NCBI GenBank assembly: GCA_024404495.1
Contig: JAKSPT010000008.1
Coordinates: forward strand, 1-64,000
From: Lachnospiraceae bacterium
GTDB taxonomy: Bacteria > Bacillota > Clostridia > Oscillospirales > CAG-272
Direction of reading: 5' to 3'
DNA: 64,000 bases
Part shown: in pieces, positions 17,313-26,358 of the stretch
Layout: every line of letters begins with the position of its first letter
How positions within the stretch are numbered: the first letter of the stretch is position 1
Program-made: the position numbers and the translations under genes
Notes under the pieces: model-generated
The model's database searches: none
Seen by the model: only the letters and a program-made list of their open reading frames with translations
Told to the model about the DNA's origin: nothing

Positions 17313-19712
17313 ATGAAGCAGGGATGCTTTGACAAAGCGATACGTTCGCTTGAATTTGACAAGATTACCGCGCTCCTTGCCGACTGCGCGCAGACGGAGG
17401 GCGGCAAAGGGCTTGCGCTCACCCTCCTCCCGGATACCGACCTCGTCCGCATCCGGAAAAAGCTCGGGCAGACCTCCGACGCGAAGGCGCTTTCGACCCT
17501 CAAGGGTCCGCCCTCCTTCGGCGGGGTAAAGGACGTCTCGGGCTCGCTCGAACGGGCGGAAAAGGGCGCGCCGCTGAACAACCGGGAGCTGCTTGACGTT
17601 GCCCTCGTGCTCCGCACGGCGAGACGGCTGATCTCCTATTTCAACGAGGGACACCGCGATCCCGCGATCGGAAAGACCCTTTCCGAAACCTTTTCCCGTC
17701 TCGAGCCCGAACGGGGGCTGGAGGAAAAGATCACGCGGATCATCCTCGCGGAGGATCTGATCGCCGACGAGGCGAGCCCCGCGCTTTCGGATATCCGCCG
17801 GAAGATCCGCGCGGCGAATAACAAGATCAAGGACGTGCTGCAGAAGTACGTGAACGGCTCGCACTCGAAGGTACTGCAGGAAAACATCATCACGATGCGC
17901 GGCGGGCGCTACGTCATTCCGGTCAAGGCGGAATACAAGAACGAGATCAAGGGTCTCGTTCACGACACCTCCGCCTCGGGCGCGACTCTTTTCATCGAGC
18001 CGATGGCGGTGGTCGACGCCAACAACGAGCTCCGCACCCTCGAATCGGAGGAGAAGCACGAGATCGAGCGTATCCTCGCCGAGCTTTCCGCCGAGTGCGC
18101 CGCGTCCTCCTATAACATTCTGAACGACTATCACGCCGAGGTGGAGCTTGACTTCATCTTCGCGAAGGCGGCGCTCTCCGACCGGATGGCGGGGATGGAG
18201 CCGACGCTGAACGAAAAGAAGCTGATCCGCCTCCACGCCGCGCGGCATCCGCTGATCGACAAGGACAAGATCGTTCCGATCAGCCCGATCCTCGGCGGCG
18301 CCTACGATACGATGGTCATCACCGGTCCGAACACCGGCGGCAAGACGGTCACGCTGAAAACGCTCGGTCTGCTTTCGCTGATGGCGCAGGCGGGGCTCCA
18401 TATCCCCTGCGACGGCGACACGACCCTCTGCGTTTTCGACGGGATCATGGCGGATATCGGGGACGAGCAGTCGATCGAGCAGTCCCTTTCCACCTTCTCG
18501 GCGCACATGACCAACATCGTGAAGATCCTCGACCAGACCGGGGAAAACAGCCTCGTCCTCTTCGACGAGCTCTGCTCGGGCACCGACCCCACGGAGGGCG
18601 CGGCGCTCGCGATCTCGATCATCGAAAGGATAAGGGAAAAGGGAGCGCTCTGCTGCGCGACCACCCACTACGCCGAGATCAAGGCGTACGCGCTCGAACA
18701 CGACGGCGTCGTGAACGCGTCGTGCGAGTTCGACGTGGAAACGCTCAAGCCGACCTACCGCCTTATCGTCGGAACGCCCGGCAAATCCAACGCCTTCGCC
18801 ATTTCCGAAAAGCTCGGGCTTGACCCCGCGATCGTGGAGGCGGCAAGGACGCGGATCAGCGCAGACGACAAGCGCTTTGAAACCGTGATCGAGCAGCTTG
18901 AAAAGAGCCGCGTCGAGATGGAAAAGGAACGCGACGAGGCGGCAAGGCTGAGAAAAGAATACGAAACCTTCAAAAAGACGGCGGAGGACAACCTCCGTTC
19001 CCGTCTCGCCTCCGCCGAAAAGGACCTCGAAAAGACGCAGGCAAAGGCGACGCAGATGATGGAATCCGCGCGGATCACCTCGGAATTCGTCCTCGAAGAA
19101 CTGGAAAAGGTGAAGAAGCAGAAGGAATCCGAACGGTTTGCCGCCGAGCTGGAGGAAGCGAGAGGCAAGATCCGGAAGCGTCTGAAGGAGACCGGCGATA
19201 TCGTCAATCCGGTCGAGGAGGGCACCGACGAGGATTACGTCCTCCCGCGTCCGCTGAAGGCGGGCGACGAGGTGCAGCTCATCAACGTCGGGACGAAGGG
19301 CATCGTCGATACCGCGCCCGACAAGCAGGGCAACGTCACGGTGCGCACCGGGATGATAAAGACCCGCACGAACGTGAAGAACCTGAAACTTCTGACCGAC
19401 GCCGTGACCGTGACGGCGGAAAAGCAGAAAAAGAGCGCGAACGCCTACCGGGCGCTGGTCAGCCGGGAGTTTTCCCCCTCGCTCGACCTGCGCGGACAGA
19501 CCGGGGACGACGCGTGGTTCATGACCGACAAATACCTCGACGAGGCAAAGGTTGCGGGCGTGCTTTCGGTCACGATCATTCACGGCAAGGGGACCGGCGC
19601 CCTCCGGACGGCGATCCAGACGCGGCTCAAGCACGATCCGCGCGTCAAGGGCTTCCGCAACGGTATGTACGGCGAGGGCGACGCGGGCGTGACGATCGTG
19701 GAGCTCAAATAA
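17313..19712 (+). CDS. mutS2: Endonuclease MutS2
   Basis: 799 aa, normal size. Walker A GPNTGGKT near residue 338, Walker B LVLFDELCSGTDP near 412, then TTHYAEIK. A long charged coiled coil (about 510-630) and a C-terminal Smr nuclease domain with LDLRG and HGKGTG. MutS2 suppresses recombination, and in Bacillus it also acts in ribosome rescue by splitting collided ribosomes. GAAAGGA precedes the start. Confidence 0.96.
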   Translation: MKQGCFDKAIRSLEFDKITALLADCAQTEGGKGLALTLLPDTDLVRIRKKLGQTSDAKALSTLKGPPSFGGVKDVSGSLERAEKGAPLNNRELLDVALVLRTARRLISYFNEGHRDPAIGKTLSETFSRLEPERGLEEKITRIILAEDLIADEASPALSDIRRKIRAANNKIKDVLQKYVNGSHSKVLQENIITMRGGRYVIPVKAEYKNEIKGLVHDTSASGATLFIEPMAVVDANNELRTLESEEKHEIERILAELSAECAASSYNILNDYHAEVELDFIFAKAALSDRMAGMEPTLNEKKLIRLHAARHPLIDKDKIVPISPILGGAYDTMVITGPNTGGKTVTLKTLGLLSLMAQAGLHIPCDGDTTLCVFDGIMADIGDEQSIEQSLSTFSAHMTNIVKILDQTGENSLVLFDELCSGTDPTEGAALAISIIERIREKGALCCATTHYAEIKAYALEHDGVVNASCEFDVETLKPTYRLIVGTPGKSNAFAISEKLGLDPAIVEAARTRISADDKRFETVIEQLEKSRVEMEKERDEAARLRKEYETFKKTAEDNLRSRLASAEKDLEKTQAKATQMMESARITSEFVLEELEKVKKQKESERFAAELEEARGKIRKRLKETGDIVNPVEEGTDEDYVLPRPLKAGDEVQLINVGTKGIVDTAPDKQGNVTVRTGMIKTRTNVKNLKLLTDAVTVTAEKQKKSANAYRALVSREFSPSLDLRGQTGDDAWFMTDKYLDEAKVAGVLSVTIIHGKGTGALRTAIQTRLKHDPRVKGFRNGMYGEGDAGVTIVELK

Positions 19713-19754
19713 AACGGTAAAAAACGCCTTCGGGCGAAAAGAAGGAGATACATC

Positions 19755-20525
19755 ATGGATAAAATCATTCTCGGCGCACAGCTTTACACCGTGCGCGACC
19801 ATATTCAGACCGACGAGGACTTCGAGCGCACGATGGCGCAGCTCGCCGAAATGGGCGTGAAATACATCCACGCCTCCGGCATCGGCGGCAAGGTCACGAA
19901 GGAAGCGATCCGCCGCGGCACGAAGGACAACGGCATCGAGATCGTTCTGACCCACTACAATCCGACCGCTCTGCTCGAAAACTACGAAAAGGCGATCGAG
20001 TACCACGATTACATCGGCACCCGCGCGATCGGCATCGGCGGCATCCCCTACGACCGCAACTACGAGGGCTATATGCGCTTCTGCGAAAACTTCGCGCCCG
20101 TTTTTGAAAAGCTGAAGGCATCGGGACGCCTCTTCCTCTACCACAACCACCACCTCGAGTTCGAGAAGTTCAACGGCAAGACCGCGATGGACTGGATGCT
20201 GGAGAACACCGATCCCGAGGGGATGAAGCTCACCTTCGACGCCTACTGGGCACATTACGCCGGCATCGACCCGATCGACTTCGTGGAGAAGCACGGCGAG
20301 CGCATCTTCTGCACGCACACCAAGGATATGACCGTCCTGAACGGCAGCCCCACAATGACCGAAATGCTGACCGGCAACATCAACTACGACGGCTTCTTTG
20401 AAAAGTGCCGTGAAAAGAACGTGAAATATCACTTCATCGAGCAGGATATCTGCCGGATGGATTCGATGGAGAGCATGAAGATCAGCTTCAACAACCTGAT
20501 GAACCGCTACGATTTCTGGGGCTGA
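19755..20525 (+). CDS. Sugar phosphate isomerase/epimerase-like TIM-barrel protein
   Basis: 256 aa xylose-isomerase-like TIM barrel: GAQLYTVRDHI at the start, YHNHHLEFEKF with probable metal-binding His/Glu, LTFDAYWAHYAG, and FIEQD with a metal-ligand Glu near the end. Members isomerise or epimerise sugars or related compounds; the substrate is unknown. AAGGAG lies 8 nt before the ATG. Stop and next start overlap as TGATG. Confidence 0.87.
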   Translation: MDKIILGAQLYTVRDHIQTDEDFERTMAQLAEMGVKYIHASGIGGKVTKEAIRRGTKDNGIEIVLTHYNPTALLENYEKAIEYHDYIGTRAIGIGGIPYDRNYEGYMRFCENFAPVFEKLKASGRLFLYHNHHLEFEKFNGKTAMDWMLENTDPEGMKLTFDAYWAHYAGIDPIDFVEKHGERIFCTHTKDMTVLNGSPTMTEMLTGNINYDGFFEKCREKNVKYHFIEQDICRMDSMESMKISFNNLMNRYDFWG

Positions 20526-20860
20526 TGGAAACCGCCCGCTTTACGAAAAACGATTCGGGCTTCGTCTGCAAGAACTGCGGGAGAGAGGTCGCGCCGCTCG
20601 GCTCCTCCTCCCGCAACCACTGTCCCTTCTGCCTCGCCTCTCTCCACGTGGACGTGAATCCCGGGGACCGCGCCGAGACCTGCGGGGGGATCATGGACGC
20701 GATCGCGGCAAAGCCCGACCCGAAGCACGGATTTCTGATCCTGCATAAATGCCGCAAATGCGGGGCGCTCCGGAAAAACCGCGCCGCCTACGGCGTGAAG
20801 ATCCAACCGGACGACGCGTCGCTTCTCATCGCGCTGACCGCGAAGCCCTTTGAGGAATAA
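20525..20860 (+). CDS. RNHCP-domain zinc-ribbon protein
   Basis: 111 aa. CKNCG, then the family signature SRNHCPFCLAS followed by HVDVNPGDRAETCGG, and CRKCG, giving two likely zinc sites. The RNHCP family is small and uncharacterised, related to translation-type zinc ribbons. Translationally coupled to the upstream TIM-barrel gene by the TGATG overlap. Last gene of the long run. Confidence 0.82.
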   Translation: METARFTKNDSGFVCKNCGREVAPLGSSSRNHCPFCLASLHVDVNPGDRAETCGGIMDAIAAKPDPKHGFLILHKCRKCGALRKNRAAYGVKIQPDDASLLIALTAKPFEE

Positions 20861-20861
20861 T

Positions 20862-20903
20862 AAAAAAACTTTTCAAATGCGTTTGCGTTTGAAAAGTTTT
20901 TTT
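20862..20903 (+). terminator. Intrinsic terminator closing the yqfC-to-RNHCP run
   Basis: A-rich arm 20862-20880 pairs with 20885-20903 (19 bp, one G-U type mismatch, GTTT loop), ending in seven T. A TGCGCGG/CCGCGCA hairpin lies further on at 20987-21003. Confidence 0.85.
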
Positions 20904-21039
20904 ATATGCGGGATCGTCAACGCTCGTCCGGCTTTGGTATCAGAAATTTCCGTTCATTGATTTTTTCTCTCCGGTCATACTAATTCTGCGCGGAAACCGC
21001 GCAAATAATGAAAAACAGACCGAAAAGGACGGAATATCA

Positions 21040-21552
21040 ATGAGAAAAGCAAAAACCGCGTCGCCCGCGGTCGTCTGCACGCTGCTTCTGCTGGCGGCGG
21101 CGGTCGTCACTTATTTCGGGGTGACGGTGTCTGCTATGTGGGACGGCGGGCTGACCGACGGGAACGAGGAGAGCACGCCGCTGCCCTTTCCGCGCGGCAA
21201 TACTGACGAAAGCGGGGCGCTCCTGCCCGACGGCGGGACGGCGGCGGGAGAAGAAACACTGCCGGACGGCGAAGTCGGGACCGAGCGGAACGATCCGACC
21301 GGAACCGAGCCGATGACGGATCGGGAGACCGATCTGCCGGACACCGACGGGATGACCGAACGGGAGACCGATCGCGTCACCGACCGGGTGACCGAAGCCG
21401 CGCAGGACACGGGCACACCGGAAACCGGAACGACCGAAACCGAAAAGAAGGCGGGGCTTTCCTTCTGGGCGGTCCTCGGTGCCGCCGGCTGTGCCGCCGC
21501 CGTCGCGGGGATCGTTCTCGCGGTGACGAACAGAGCGGAAAAGAAGCACTGA
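21040..21552 (+). CDS. Membrane protein with Thr/Glu/Asp-rich linker, function unknown
   Basis: 170 aa. An N-terminal hydrophobic segment (about 8-32) and a C-terminal one (about 141-163) flank an extracytoplasmic linker rich in Thr, Glu, Asp and Gly with repeated TDRET-like steps. The end is RAEKKH. This build resembles the anchors of other stalked proteins in this window (55222-56742 and 62904 onward). No enzymatic domain. Confidence 0.65.
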   Translation: MRKAKTASPAVVCTLLLLAAAVVTYFGVTVSAMWDGGLTDGNEESTPLPFPRGNTDESGALLPDGGTAAGEETLPDGEVGTERNDPTGTEPMTDRETDLPDTDGMTERETDRVTDRVTEAAQDTGTPETGTTETEKKAGLSFWAVLGAAGCAAAVAGIVLAVTNRAEKKH

Positions 21553-21558
21553 CCGCAA

Positions 21559-21598
21559 AGAAAACGAGGGTATCCCGGACGGAAAACCCTCGTTTTCT
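21559..21598. terminator. Bidirectional terminator between convergent genes
   Basis: AGAAAACGAGGGT (21559-21571) pairs perfectly with ACCCTCGTTTTCT (21586-21598), giving T-rich 3' arms on both strands. Confidence 0.85.
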
Positions 21599-21607
21599 GT
21601 GTTTTCT

Positions 21608-22930
21608 TTATTTCACGAACTCGGCGTAGATCGCGCGCATCGCGGCGCTGAGGTCTTCCTCGTGGACGCCGATGATGATGTTCAGCTCGGAGGAGCCCTG
21701 ATCGATCAGACGGATGTTGATGTCGGCGCGGGCGACGGCGGAAAGTGCCTTCGCGGAGGTGCCCTTCGCGTTGACCATGTTTCTGCCGACGACGGCGAGG
21801 AGGGCGATGCCGTCCTCGATCTGAATGGATTCGGGCTCACAGATCGCACAGATCTCGTTCAGGATCGCGTCGCGCTTGTTCTTAATGGCGTCGGTCGCGA
21901 CGACGACGCTCATCGTGTCGATGCCGGAGGGCAGATGCTCAAAGGAGATCCCCTGCTTTTCGAGGACTTCGAGAACCTTTCTGCCGAAGCCGAGCTCGGC
22001 GTTCATCATATCCTTCTCGATCGAGATGACCGAAAGACCCTTTTTGCCCGCGATGCCGGTGATCGCGCCCGAACCGGTGCGGGTCGTGCTCGAAACGATC
22101 ATCGTGCCGGGGTCCTCGGGGGAGTTGGTGTTGCGGATGTTGATCGGAATCCCCGCGAAGCGCACCGGGAAGATCGCGTCCTCGTGCAGGACGGTCGCGC
22201 CCATATAGGAAAGCTCACGCAGCTCGCGGTAGGTGATGACCTCGATGACCTTGGGGTTTTCAACGATGCGGGGGTCCGCCATGAGGAAGCCGGAAACGTC
22301 GGTCCAGTTTTCGTAGAGGTCGGCTTCCGCCGCGCGTGCGACGATCGAGCCGGTGATGTCCGAGCCGCCGCGCGAGAAGGTGCGGATCGTGTCGTTCGGC
22401 ATCGAGCCGTAGAAGCCGGGGATGACGGCGTGCGGATGCTTTTTGAGAGCGTCGCCGAGCACGGTGTTCGTCTTTTCGCTGTCGAAGGTGCCGTCCTCAC
22501 GGAAGAAGATGACGTCGGCGGCGTCGATAAAATCATACCCGAGGTACGCGGCGAGAATTTTGCCGTTGAGGTATTCGCCTCTCGAAGCGGCAAAGTCTCT
22601 GCCGGCGCGGTGCTGGATTGCCGAACGGATCGCGGCGAATTCTGCTTCCGGAGAGAAATCAAGTCCGAGGTCGTTGACGATATCGCGGTAGCGGCTTTCG
22701 ATCTTTCCGAAGGATTCGGTGATGTCCTTCCCCTGTGAAGCCTCTTCGTAGCACTTGTAGAGCATATCGGTGACCTTGTCGTCCGAAGAGAAGCGCTTGC
22801 CGGGGGCGGAGGGAACGACGTAGCGTCTGCACGCCTCTGCGCGGACGATCGCCGCCGCCTTGCGGAACTGATCGGCGCCCGCGAGGGAGCTGCCGCCGAA
22901 TTTGACGACCTTGACTTTGTAATCCTGCAT
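21608..22930 (-). CDS. Aspartate kinase
   Basis: 440 aa from ATG 22930, 9 nt after AAGGAG. An N-terminal amino-acid-kinase domain begins VVKFGGSSLA and contains FSRGGSDITGS and ENWTDVSG. Two C-terminal ACT domains (about 300-440) suggest feedback by lysine or threonine. First step of lysine, methionine and threonine synthesis: aspartate to aspartyl phosphate. Upstream in-frame ATGs at 22948 and 22999 lack ribosome sites; 22999 lies in the promoter. Single gene under a consensus promoter. Confidence 0.95.
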   Translation of the reverse strand: MQDYKVKVVKFGGSSLAGADQFRKAAAIVRAEACRRYVVPSAPGKRFSSDDKVTDMLYKCYEEASQGKDITESFGKIESRYRDIVNDLGLDFSPEAEFAAIRSAIQHRAGRDFAASRGEYLNGKILAAYLGYDFIDAADVIFFREDGTFDSEKTNTVLGDALKKHPHAVIPGFYGSMPNDTIRTFSRGGSDITGSIVARAAEADLYENWTDVSGFLMADPRIVENPKVIEVITYRELRELSYMGATVLHEDAIFPVRFAGIPINIRNTNSPEDPGTMIVSSTTRTGSGAITGIAGKKGLSVISIEKDMMNAELGFGRKVLEVLEKQGISFEHLPSGIDTMSVVVATDAIKNKRDAILNEICAICEPESIQIEDGIALLAVVGRNMVNAKGTSAKALSAVARADINIRLIDQGSSELNIIIGVHEEDLSAAMRAIYAEFVK

Positions 22931-22970
22931 AACGGGAATCTCCTTCATGGTGAAAAAACAATTATACTTT

Positions 22971-22999
22971 ATTATATGAGAAGCAAAGCGGTTTGTCAA
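22971..22999 (-). promoter_or_regulatory. Consensus SigA promoter for aspartate kinase
   Basis: On the minus strand TTGACA (22999-22994), 17-bp spacer, TATAAT (22976-22971): an exact consensus match. No riboswitch-size leader follows; only about 35 nt separate it from the start codon. Confidence 0.85.
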
Positions 23000-23066
23000 T
23001 CGGCAAAATGCAGTTTTTACCGGGAAAAACTGCGATTTTTATTTGTGAAAAATAATCGAAAAACGG

Positions 23067-23095
23067 TTGCGCGGTTCACAAATATCTGCTATAAT
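23067..23095 (+). promoter_or_regulatory. SigA-type promoter for the MBOAT/DHHW pair
   Basis: TTGCGC at 23067-23072, 17-bp spacer, TATAAT at 23090-23095. Confidence 0.7.
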
Positions 23096-23132
23096 AGTAT
23101 TATCTGTAAATATGTCCGGGAAAGGGTCGGCT

Positions 23133-24554
23133 ATGGTATTTTCCAGCCTTGAATTTCTGTTTCTGTTTTTACCCATCACGCTGATGCTCTATTACGCGGT
23201 GCCGAAAAAGTACCGCGTGTGGCGCAACGTGGTGCTTCTCGCCATGTCGCTCGTTTTTTACGGCTGGGGCGAGCCGAAGTACGTTCTGCTGATGGTCTTC
23301 ACCATCCTCGCCGATTACGGGGCAGGGCTGCTCATCGGCTGGTTCCGGGACGTGAAGGACAAGCCGAAGGCGGCAAAGGCGGTGCTGATCTCCTCGATCG
23401 TACTGAACCTCCTGATCCTCGGCTTCTTCAAGTATTACGATTTTCTGGTCTCCAATCTCCGGCTGATCCCGGGGCTCGGCGGGCTGAAAACGCTCGGGCT
23501 CGCGCTTCCGGTCGGCATTTCGTTCTATACCTTCCAGGCGCTCTCCTACGTCATCGACGTCTACCGTGACGACGCGCGGGTGCAGAAAAACCCGATCTCC
23601 TTCGGCACCTACGTCACCCTTTACCCGCAGCTCGTCGCCGGACCGATCGTACGGTATCAGGACGTGGACGATATGCTCCGCGACCGTACCGAATCCCGCG
23701 CGCTCTTCGCGAGCGGCGTCCGCACCTTCCTCGCGGGTCTCGGCAAGAAGATGCTCCTCGGCAACGTCGCCGGGATGATGTGGGATACCATTTCCGCCGC
23801 TCCCGGGCGCTCGGTCGTCGGGGCGTGGCTCGGCATCATCTTCTATACCTTCCATATCTATTTCGACTTCTCGGGCTATTCCGATATGGCGATCGGTCTC
23901 GGGAAGATGATCGGCTTCCGCTTCCTCGAAAACTTCAATTATCCCTATATCGCGGAAAGCATCACCGATTTCTGGCGCCGCTGGCACATGTCGCTTTCGA
24001 CGTGGTTCCGCGAATACGTTTATTTCCCGCTCGGCGGCTCCCGCTGCGACAAGAAGTGGAAGAATTACCGCAATATCTTCATCGTGTGGCTGCTGACCGG
24101 CGTCTGGCACGGTGCGAACTGGAACTATATCCTTTGGGGTCTTTACTATTTCGTCCTGCTGATGATCGAAAAGACCTTCCTCAAGAAATATCTTGACAGG
24201 GCGCCCTCGTGGGTGCGCCATGTCTACGCGCTCTTCTTCATCTGCATCGGCTGGCTGATCTTCGCCGAGACCGATCTCGCCGCGGGAACGGTCTATCTCG
24301 GCAACCTCTTCGGCATCGGGGCGAACGGCTTCATCGACAGCGTCGCGCTTTACGATCTTGCGCGGAACCTGCCCTATCTGCTCCTGCTCGGGATCGCCTC
24401 GACGCCCCTGCCGCGCAAGCTTTTCTACCGGTTCTACGAAAAGAAGCCCTCCTTCCGTACCGTCGCGGCGGTCGGCGGGATCCTGCTTCTCGTCGTATGC
24501 ACCGCGTATCTCGTCGCCTCCTCTTACAATCCCTTCATTTATTATATCTTCTGA
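23133..24554 (+). CDS. MBOAT-family O-acyltransferase (AlgI/PatA type)
   Basis: 473 aa, polytopic membrane protein. The family block DFWRRWHMSLSTWFREYVYFPLGGSR is followed by the presumed catalytic His in LTGVWHGANWNYILWG (near residue 325). AlgI-type proteins pass an acyl group, usually acetyl, across the membrane for O-acetylation of exported polysaccharide or cell wall polymer. ATG 23133 follows AAAGGG; ATG 23112 is a weaker alternative. Paired with the DHHW protein 12 bp downstream. Confidence 0.93.
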   Translation: MVFSSLEFLFLFLPITLMLYYAVPKKYRVWRNVVLLAMSLVFYGWGEPKYVLLMVFTILADYGAGLLIGWFRDVKDKPKAAKAVLISSIVLNLLILGFFKYYDFLVSNLRLIPGLGGLKTLGLALPVGISFYTFQALSYVIDVYRDDARVQKNPISFGTYVTLYPQLVAGPIVRYQDVDDMLRDRTESRALFASGVRTFLAGLGKKMLLGNVAGMMWDTISAAPGRSVVGAWLGIIFYTFHIYFDFSGYSDMAIGLGKMIGFRFLENFNYPYIAESITDFWRRWHMSLSTWFREYVYFPLGGSRCDKKWKNYRNIFIVWLLTGVWHGANWNYILWGLYYFVLLMIEKTFLKKYLDRAPSWVRHVYALFFICIGWLIFAETDLAAGTVYLGNLFGIGANGFIDSVALYDLARNLPYLLLLGIASTPLPRKLFYRFYEKKPSFRTVAAVGGILLLVVCTAYLVASSYNPFIYYIF

Positions 24555-24566
24555 CGGGTGTCTATC

Positions 24567-25817
24567 ATGAATCAAAGACCGGAAACCAAAACCGAACAGG
24601 ACAAGCTCCTCGAGCTGCAGTTCCGCGTCGCGGACGAAAAGCCCACGAAGACGGCGGATCTGATCGCGGTCGCAGCCTTCCTTCTGATCGTCTTCGGGTT
24701 CTGCATCGCCGGATGGCTGCTCCCCGACCGGACCTTCTCCCCCGACGAAAACCGGGACCTGACGCAGCTTCCCTCGCTTGAAAAGGACGGCAAGCCCTTC
24801 GGCAATCTGTTCGAGGGCAATTTCACCTCGCAGTTCACCGACTATCTTTCCGATCAGTTCCCCCTCCGCGACTCCTTCGTGGGGCTGAAGGCGGCGGCGG
24901 AGCTGGCGCTCGGCAAGCACGAGAACGAGGACAAGGTGCTCGGCAAAAACGGCAGGATCTACGAGCGCGAGGACTATCCCTCGACCGAAAATCTGAAGAC
25001 CAATCTTTCGCACATCGCCGCCTTCACGGGCTGGGCGTCGGGGCAGGGGATCCCCGTGATCCTCGCGCCGACCGGAAGGGCGCAGGACGTGATCCCGGAG
25101 GACCTGCCCGCGCTCTATCCCGCGTCGCTTTCGGATGAGATCTGGGAAACCTTCGGGGAGGAGGCGGGAAAGATCCCGTCGCTCACCTACATCGATCTCC
25201 GCGCGGCGCTGATCGCCAAAAAGACGGCAGGCGAAAATCTGTACTACCGCACCGACCACCATTGGACGACTCTCGGCGCGTATTACGCTTACGACGCGCT
25301 CGGCAGCGCGCTTTCCTATACGCCGTATCCCGTCACCGATTATTCCGGAGAGGGAATCCCGGACTTCCGTGGGACCTACTGGTCGGGCTCCGGGATGAAA
25401 TGGATCGGGGGAGAGGAAATAGACCGCTTCCGCTATCCGGGCGATACCGATTTCACGACCGTTTCTCCCGCGGAGGGGACCTTCTCCGGGTTCTACGTTG
25501 AAAAATACTTCGGGGAAAAGGACAAATACGCCGGGTTCTTCGGCTCCAATACCGGGCTCGTTACGGTGAGAAAGAACGGGGAAGAGGATCGCCCGTGCAT
25601 TCTCGTCGTCAAGGATTCCTTCGCGCATTCGCTCGCGCCCTTCCTTGCCCGCCATTTTGATCTCGATCTTCTCGACCTCCGCTATTACAGCCAGTCGACC
25701 GTGAAGGCGCTGTGCGAGAAAAACGGCTACGATGCCGTTCTGATCCTCGGCAATCTCGATCTCTTTACCGACGACCCCGCCACCACCCGTTTCGCGCTGC
25801 TTTCCGCCGGATGCTGA
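24567..25817 (+). CDS. DHHW (AlgJ/AlgX-like, SGNH-fold) protein
   Basis: 416 aa. Cytoplasmic N-terminus, one transmembrane helix (about 33-52), then an extracellular SGNH-like domain with the DHHW motif at about 230-233 (YYRTDHHWTTLGAYYAY) and a late VKDSFAHSL segment holding the nucleophile-type Ser. Proteins of this type complete acetyl transfer begun by an MBOAT partner. Start at ATG 24567 after GGGTG; a GTG three codons upstream is possible. The acceptor polymer is not encoded nearby. Confidence 0.88.
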   Translation: MNQRPETKTEQDKLLELQFRVADEKPTKTADLIAVAAFLLIVFGFCIAGWLLPDRTFSPDENRDLTQLPSLEKDGKPFGNLFEGNFTSQFTDYLSDQFPLRDSFVGLKAAAELALGKHENEDKVLGKNGRIYEREDYPSTENLKTNLSHIAAFTGWASGQGIPVILAPTGRAQDVIPEDLPALYPASLSDEIWETFGEEAGKIPSLTYIDLRAALIAKKTAGENLYYRTDHHWTTLGAYYAYDALGSALSYTPYPVTDYSGEGIPDFRGTYWSGSGMKWIGGEEIDRFRYPGDTDFTTVSPAEGTFSGFYVEKYFGEKDKYAGFFGSNTGLVTVRKNGEEDRPCILVVKDSFAHSLAPFLARHFDLDLLDLRYYSQSTVKALCEKNGYDAVLILGNLDLFTDDPATTRFALLSAGC

Positions 25818-25853
25818 TCCCGGCGACAATCCATATAAGGAAGGAATTTACCG

Positions 25854-26342
25854 ATGGAACGCGTATCCAAGATCAATTACTACCTTGACATTGCCGAAAC
25901 CGTTGCCGAACGGAGCACCTGCCTGCGCAAGAAATACGGCGCCATCATCGTGAAAAACGACATCATCGTGGCGACCGGCTACAACGGCTCGCCGAGAGGC
26001 AGAAAAAACTGCAGCGATCTGCAGTTCTGTATGCGCGAAAAGCTCGGCATCCCGAGAGGCGAGCGTTACGAGCTCTGCCGTTCGGTCCACGCCGAGGCGA
26101 ACGCGATCATTTCCGCCTCCGCCGAGGAATCCCGCGGGGCGACGATCTATATGGCGTGCGTCAACCCGTCCGACGGGACGCTCGTCGGCGGCACCTCCTC
26201 CTGCGCGATGTGCAAGAGGATGATCATCAACGCCGGGATCGAGCGGGTGATCGTCCGCAACGACAAGGAAAACTTTACGATTTTCGACGTGACCGACTGG
26301 ATCGAAAATGACGATTCGCTCACCGGTCAGTTCGGCTATTGA
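25854..26342 (+). CDS. Deoxycytidylate deaminase (ComEB type)
   Basis: 162 aa. Zinc site in SVHAEANAI (His about 79, Glu 81) and SSCAMCKRMI (two Cys near 117-120). YNGSPRG resembles the substrate loop of dCMP deaminases. It converts dCMP to dUMP for dTMP synthesis. AAGGAAGG lies before the ATG. Starts a run leading to tsaD. Confidence 0.9.
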   Translation: MERVSKINYYLDIAETVAERSTCLRKKYGAIIVKNDIIVATGYNGSPRGRKNCSDLQFCMREKLGIPRGERYELCRSVHAEANAIISASAEESRGATIYMACVNPSDGTLVGGTSSCAMCKRMIINAGIERVIVRNDKENFTIFDVTDWIENDDSLTGQFGY

Positions 26343-26358
26343 AAAACAGGGAAGTACC

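Noticed and set aside
17310-20432. 1040-aa open frame on the minus strand opposite mutS2 and its neighbours
   Set aside because: It is antisense to several clear genes, rich in Arg/Asp/His/Val as expected for a GC-rich shadow frame, and shows no family motif.
22931-23132. Lysine riboswitch before aspartate kinase
   Set aside because: Only about 35 nt lie between the consensus promoter and the start codon, far too short.
23169-25829. 886-aa minus-strand frame opposite the MBOAT/DHHW pair
   Set aside because: Composition is typical of a shadow frame and both plus-strand proteins are clearly real.
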